From Actinomycetota bacterium (lineage in GTDB: Bacteria; Actinomycetota; Actinomycetes; Actinomycetales; Dermatophilaceae), in contig JAIUPO010000032.1 in NCBI GenBank assembly GCA_020160805.1, positions 1-34,495 of the forward strand: 34,495 nucleotides of DNA. The letters are read 5' to 3'. Numbering within the stretch: position 1 is the first letter of the stretch; each line of letters starts with the position of its first letter. The translations under genes and the position numbers were made by a program. A model generated the notes under the pieces. That model searched no databases, was not told where the DNA came from, and saw only the letters and a list, made by a program, of their open reading frames with translations. Below are positions 31,110-34,495 of this stretch, piece by piece.

Positions 31110-31703
31110 TTAGGCGTCAGCCAGGAGGGAGTCCACAGCCGCGAGGTAGCGATCCGATGCCTCCGGACCGAGCACCGCACGGTGCACGAGATACCCCTGG
31201 GCCAGACCCAGGAAGGCCGCGACCTGCTTTCGAGCCCGCGCGCCAGCGCTTCGCCGCGTGGCACCGCGCGCGACAAACCATTCGGTGAGATACACCTCGA
31301 AGCCCTTCATCAGCTTCTCCACGGCCGACATAGCGACCGGCCGCATCGACCCGCCCGCACCGGCCGCACCCCAGATCTGGAGCACGAGCCCGCCATCAAC
31401 GATTTCTGGGGGCATTGCGTCGATCAGTCGCCGAAGCAGTTGGGCGGGCGTGGGGAGCGGCGTGGTGTGGGCGAGCGCCATGAGTTCCGCGCTGCGCCCG
31501 ATCATCACCCGCTCGGCGACCTCGATGAGGAGCGCGTCCTTGCCGTCGAAATGCCCATAGATCGCGCCAGCAGACATGCCAGATTCCCGGATGATGTCGG
31601 ACATCGCCAGATCCACCAGACCCTTGCGTGATGCGACATCAATCGTTGCGTCGATGATCCGGCCGCGTACGGCCGCGCGCTGGGCGTCTGAGATCTTTGG
31701 CAC
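31110..31703 (-). CDS. TetR-family repressor of the divergent membrane protein
   Basis: A 197-residue TetR regulator. The DNA-binding domain is residues about 10-55 (RGRIIDATIDVASRKGLVDL, SDIIRESGMSAGAIYGHFDG). The GTG at 31701-31703 follows GAGGAG with almost no spacing, so the exact start is not certain. The divergent gap holds two copies of CGAAC-TTCG-like sites (31723-31731 and 31771-31781), the usual pattern of autoregulation plus control of the divergent gene. Confidence 0.88.
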   Translation of the reverse strand: MPKISDAQRAAVRGRIIDATIDVASRKGLVDLAMSDIIRESGMSAGAIYGHFDGKDALLIEVAERVMIGRSAELMALAHTTPLPTPAQLLRRLIDAMPPEIVDGGLVLQIWGAAGAGGSMRPVAMSAVEKLMKGFEVYLTEWFVARGATRRSAGARARKQVAAFLGLAQGYLVHRAVLGPEASDRYLAAVDSLLADA

Positions 31704-31722
31704 CTCCTCATTGTGACAAACA

Positions 31723-31781
31723 GAACGTTCGTTTTACAAATGTCCATGACGCGTGCATTCTGGATAACGATCGAACATTCG
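31723..31781. promoter_or_regulatory. Two TetR operator-like sites in the divergent gap
   Basis: GAACGTTCG followed by TTTTAC (31723-31736) and CGAACATTCG followed by CTTTAA (31772-31786). Both share GAAC(G/A)TTCG, a symmetric core, in the 93-bp gap between the divergent TetR and membrane protein genes. One site abuts each gene's start region. Confidence 0.6.
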
Positions 31782-31796
31782 CTTTAAGGAGACCGC

Positions 31797-32831
31797 GTGT
31801 CCAACGCCATCACAACCCCCGCCGTGACCCCATGGCATGCGACCATCCGCACCGCCGTGCTCGCCTCGGTCGCGGTCCTTATCGTGCTCTTGGCCTTTCT
31901 GTGGCCGAGCTACACCAGCAAGGTCAAGGATCTACCGATCGTCGTTGCCGGACCGACTGCCGCAACGGCGCAACTAACCCAGGCCCTCAGCGCGACCGGC
32001 GCCTTCGAGATCACGGCCGGAACCGACCGTGCCGCCGCCGTGACGGCGATCGAGAAGCGGGAGGCCTATGGCGCCATCGTGACGGGCCGAACCGGAATCG
32101 AAGTGCTCACCGCAAGTGCCGCGAGCCCCGTTGCGGCACAGGCACTTACGGGCGTTTCGCAGAAGCTGGCCGCCCAGGCAGCCGAGCAGGCCAAGGCGAG
32201 TGGTCAGGCCGCACCCGCCTTCACGACCACTGACATCGTCCCCTTCGGCGAGAAGGACCCCCGGGGCAGCAATCTCGCCGTGGCTGGACTCCCCCTCGCC
32301 ATGGGCGGGATGCTCGGGGGTGTCCTCGTCTCACTCCTGGTGACCGGCCACAAACGCCGGCTCGGCGCCGTCGCGGCATATGCCGTGGTCGGGGGCCTGG
32401 CCCTCGCCGCCGTCCTCGGCCCCTGGCTGCACGTGCTGACCGGCTCATACCTCGGCGCCGCCGCCATCATCGGCGCGGCCCTCTTCGCGACCGCGGCGCT
32501 CATCGTCGGCCTGCACGGCCTCATCGGGCAGCCCGGCATCGCTATCGGTGCCGTCATCACCCTCTTCCTCGGCAACCCGCTCTCGGGAATGTCGCTGCCC
32601 AAGGAGTTCCTGCCTTGGCACTGGGGCGAGATCGGCCAGTTCTTCGTCCCTGGCGCCTCCGGGACGCTCCTGCGGCTGGAGTCCTACTTCCCCAATGCGT
32701 CGATGACGCACGGCTGGCTGGTTCTCGCCGCCTGGTCGCTGGTGGGGGTCGCAATGTTGTGGTTCGGTCCGCGCCGCGATGACGAGGGCATGCGCCACGA
32801 GCACCCGAGCGCGGCCCAGGTCACTGCTTGA
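31797..32831 (+). CDS. ABC-2/YhgE-like multi-pass membrane protein
   Basis: A 344-residue membrane protein: one helix at residues about 18-37, an extracytoplasmic domain to about 155 (PIVVAGPTAATAQLTQALSA), then five to six helices. The layout resembles the ABC-2/YhgE/DUF3533 type of exporter-associated permease, but I cannot name a family with certainty, and no ATPase gene is nearby. GTG at 31797 is preceded by AAGGAG at 5 nt. Divergent from a TetR regulator with two likely operators, as is common for drug- or stress-induced export. Confidence 0.7.
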   Translation: MSNAITTPAVTPWHATIRTAVLASVAVLIVLLAFLWPSYTSKVKDLPIVVAGPTAATAQLTQALSATGAFEITAGTDRAAAVTAIEKREAYGAIVTGRTGIEVLTASAASPVAAQALTGVSQKLAAQAAEQAKASGQAAPAFTTTDIVPFGEKDPRGSNLAVAGLPLAMGGMLGGVLVSLLVTGHKRRLGAVAAYAVVGGLALAAVLGPWLHVLTGSYLGAAAIIGAALFATAALIVGLHGLIGQPGIAIGAVITLFLGNPLSGMSLPKEFLPWHWGEIGQFFVPGASGTLLRLESYFPNASMTHGWLVLAAWSLVGVAMLWFGPRRDDEGMRHEHPSAAQVTA

Positions 32832-32849
32832 CGCCGAGCCCCGAGCCGG

Positions 32850-32931
32850 TGAGGTCGTCAGGTTCAGCCCAGATCGTCAGGTTGACCTGACGAACTCGGC
32901 CGAATGTGACGACCTCAGGTCGAGTTCGTCA
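32850..32931. repeat. Interleaved inverted repeats between converging genes
   Basis: TGAGGTCGTCA (32850-32860) pairs with 32907-32917, and TGACGAACTCG (32888-32898) pairs with 32921-32931; both are perfect 11-bp arms and their order is crossed. Between them lies an 18-bp palindrome (32875-32892, CGTCAGGT-TG-ACCTGACG). The last arm covers the sixA stop. Probably a repeat-type bidirectional terminator. Confidence 0.75.
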
Positions 32932-33423
32932 CTTTGGGCGGGAATCGTCGGCGGGTCGGCCTGCATACAGCAAACTCGCCGTGCCGTCCCCCGCGGTCGC
33001 CCACTCGCTCAGCTCGATGACCGCCAGGGCCGAGGTGGGCATCGGCTCGTAGCGCCCGGTCAACATCTCGACCAGTTCCGACATCGCCGGATTGTGGCCG
33101 GTAATCGCCAGCCGATTCACGGAATCCCCTGTCCCCCGGACTAATTCGAGCAGTTCCTCGCCGTCGAAGGTGTATGCCGCCTCCGCCGAGATGACGTCCG
33201 TCTCGCTCTCTGCCCACGCCCCTGCGACCAGATCCCACGTCTGCCGCGCCCGCGCGGCGGGTGACACCAACGCCTGCTCGGGGATCAGGTCGTGGTCGGC
33301 GATCCACCGTCCCGTCGCCGGTGCTTGCCGGCGACCCCGCGCTGCCAGGGGGCGATCTCGGTCGCTCGCCGCGATGTCCCAGTCGGATTTCGCGTGCCGG
33401 ATCAACAGGAGCGTCTTGGCCAT
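32929..33423 (-). CDS. sixA: SixA-like phosphohistidine phosphatase
   Basis: A 164-residue histidine phosphatase of the small SixA group, which removes phosphate from histidine of signalling proteins in E. coli; actinobacterial targets are unknown. Catalytic motif LLLIRHAKSDW (RH near residue 9), SPAARARQTWDLV for phosphate binding, and the second His in ITGHNPAMSEL. Stands alone, divergent from the YihY gene; ATG at 33421-33423. Confidence 0.92.
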   Translation of the reverse strand: MAKTLLLIRHAKSDWDIAASDRDRPLAARGRRQAPATGRWIADHDLIPEQALVSPAARARQTWDLVAGAWAESETDVISAEAAYTFDGEELLELVRGTGDSVNRLAITGHNPAMSELVEMLTGRYEPMPTSALAVIELSEWATAGDGTASLLYAGRPADDSRPK

Positions 33424-33501
33424 GGCCGCAAGCTAGCCCGGCACCACCCGGTCGCACCGGGGCAGCGCGCGGATGGCACGGCATACGGGATGATTTGTCG
33501 T

Positions 33502-34434
33502 GTGAGCGTTGTGGATCGGGTGGATCGCTTCCAGCGACGGCACCCGGTGCTCGGTTTCCCGCTCGCGGTGGCCTGGAAGTTCTTCGACGATTCCGGCGGC
33601 TACCTGGCGGCGCTCTTGACCTATTACGGCTTCATCTCGCTCTTCCCGCTGCTGATCCTCATCTCGGCGATCCTGTCGGTCGTCCTGGTGAACAATCACG
33701 ACCTGCAGCAGCGGATCATCGAATCCGCCCTGCGGCAGGTTCCTGTCGTGGGTGACCAACTTGGCGATCCGAAATCGTTGTCCGGCGGGCCAGTTGGCGT
33801 GATCGTCGGAAGCGCGGCGTCGATCTATGGCGCCCTCGGGGTCGGCAATGCGCTGCAGTACGCGATGAACACCATTTGGTCGATCCCGCGCAATTCGCGC
33901 CCGAATCCTGTTCTCTCGCGGGGTCGTAGCCTGTTGATCGTCCCTGTCGGACTTCTGCTCGTCGTCGCGACGACGGCCATCGCGACCATCGGGGCGACCT
34001 ACGATCTGGGCGCGGCCAACAACTGGCTAGTCCTGCTGGCGACCGTCCTGCTCAATACCGGAATCCTCTATCTCGTCTATCGGATCGGCGTCGGCGCGGC
34101 ACAGCGCCGGCACCTCGTCGTAGGCTCGATGGTTGCGGCCATCCTCCTGCAAATCCTGCAAAGTTATGGCGTGGTCTATGTCGGCCGGGTCGTGCGCGAT
34201 GCCTCGGCGACCAATAGCGTCTTCGGCTTCGTCCTCGGGTTGATGGCCTTCATCTATCTGGCCGCGCTGATCCTCATCATCGGCGCCGAAATTAATTCGG
34301 TCTCCGCCAAGAAGCTCTATCCGCGAGCGCTGCTCACCCCCTTCACCGATCACGTCGACCTCACGGAAGCCGACAAGCGCCAGTACGCCGCGCAGGTTCG
34401 CGCTATGCGCACCAAAGGGGCTCTTCGAACTTGA
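33502..34434 (+). CDS. YihY/BrkB-family membrane protein
   Basis: A 310-residue membrane protein of the YihY/virulence factor BrkB family (once wrongly called ribonuclease BN). It has about six helices and the signature segments ALLTYYGFISLFPLLILIS, SIYGALGVGNALQYAMNTIW and LILIIGAEINS. The function is not settled in the family. GTG at 33502 (VSVVDRVDRFQRRHP) is preferred, with GGGATGA 9 nt ahead; ATG at 33490 is the alternative. The 61 bp after it to the window end show no gene. Confidence 0.88.
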   Translation: MSVVDRVDRFQRRHPVLGFPLAVAWKFFDDSGGYLAALLTYYGFISLFPLLILISAILSVVLVNNHDLQQRIIESALRQVPVVGDQLGDPKSLSGGPVGVIVGSAASIYGALGVGNALQYAMNTIWSIPRNSRPNPVLSRGRSLLIVPVGLLLVVATTAIATIGATYDLGAANNWLVLLATVLLNTGILYLVYRIGVGAAQRRHLVVGSMVAAILLQILQSYGVVYVGRVVRDASATNSVFGFVLGLMAFIYLAALILIIGAEINSVSAKKLYPRALLTPFTDHVDLTEADKRQYAAQVRAMRTKGALRT

Positions 34435-34495
34435 CCGGGCACGGGTGCCCTGCGTGGTGACGCGGTAGGGCCCGTGACCTCGGTGATCATGGCTG

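Noticed and set aside
1-34495. tRNA, rRNA or CRISPR array
   Set aside because: No cloverleaf-like or rRNA sequence and no regularly spaced repeat array longer than two units was found on either strand.

Overview
The window is high-GC actinobacterial DNA, most like Micrococcales of the Intrasporangiaceae/Dermatophilaceae type (inference). The signs are a dnaK-grpE-dnaJ-hspR operon with HAIR operators, translational coupling by 4-base ATGA/GTGA overlaps, many GTG starts, and typical actinobacterial families (HspR, DUF4230, CmtR-like ArsR, MMPL).

Region 1 (1-3547), host chromosome. A leftward cluster holds a response regulator, a histidine kinase, a thioredoxin-like lipoprotein with a Met/His/Ser-rich linker, and a half-length CcdA/DsbD-like gene. 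A DUF4230 membrane protein is transcribed divergently, with a 70-bp near-palindrome in the gap.

Region 2 (about 3590-7612). A tetR-MMPL exporter pair sits between two 63-bp inverted repeats (59/63 identical). The right copy supplies the last codons of the exporter and ends exactly where homology to a VapB antitoxin starts. The antitoxin has lost its 5' end, while the VapC toxin next to it looks intact.

Region 3 (7633-11800). Heat-shock operon dnaK-grpE-dnaJ-hspR on the minus strand, with a clear promoter and two HAIR operators. The DnaJ has no zinc finger.

Region 4 (11846-26981). A 15.1-kb Tn7-like element, recognised from perfect 12-bp terminal inverted repeats (TGT...ACA), internal repeats resembling TnsB sites at both ends in inverted orientation, tnsA at the left end and a truncated tnsB. 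A 12-bp direct repeat lies 7 bp outside each end. The cargo concerns the cell envelope and metals: cytochrome c maturation System II (tlpA-ccdA-resB-ccsB), lipoprotein maturation (lspA, lnt), oxidative folding (DsbA-like plus VKOR) and cadmium/zinc defence (cadD, cmtR-like sensor, P1B ATPase, CDF exporter). The transposase is broken, by fusion to a frameshifted isoprenylcysteine methyltransferase remnant, and no tnsC/D-like gene is present, so the element should not move by itself.

Region 5 (27003-34495). PAP2-like phosphatase, a NUDIX remnant, an ArsB/SLC13-like permease, a pterin-dehydratase/VOC fusion, a CPBP protease, a TetR divergent from a membrane protein, SixA, and a YihY/BrkB protein. 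The word GGCATAC/GTATGCC is frequent outside the Tn7-like element (19 by eye) and rare inside it (2), which independently supports a foreign origin of region 4. All counts and alignments were made by eye; no database search was run.
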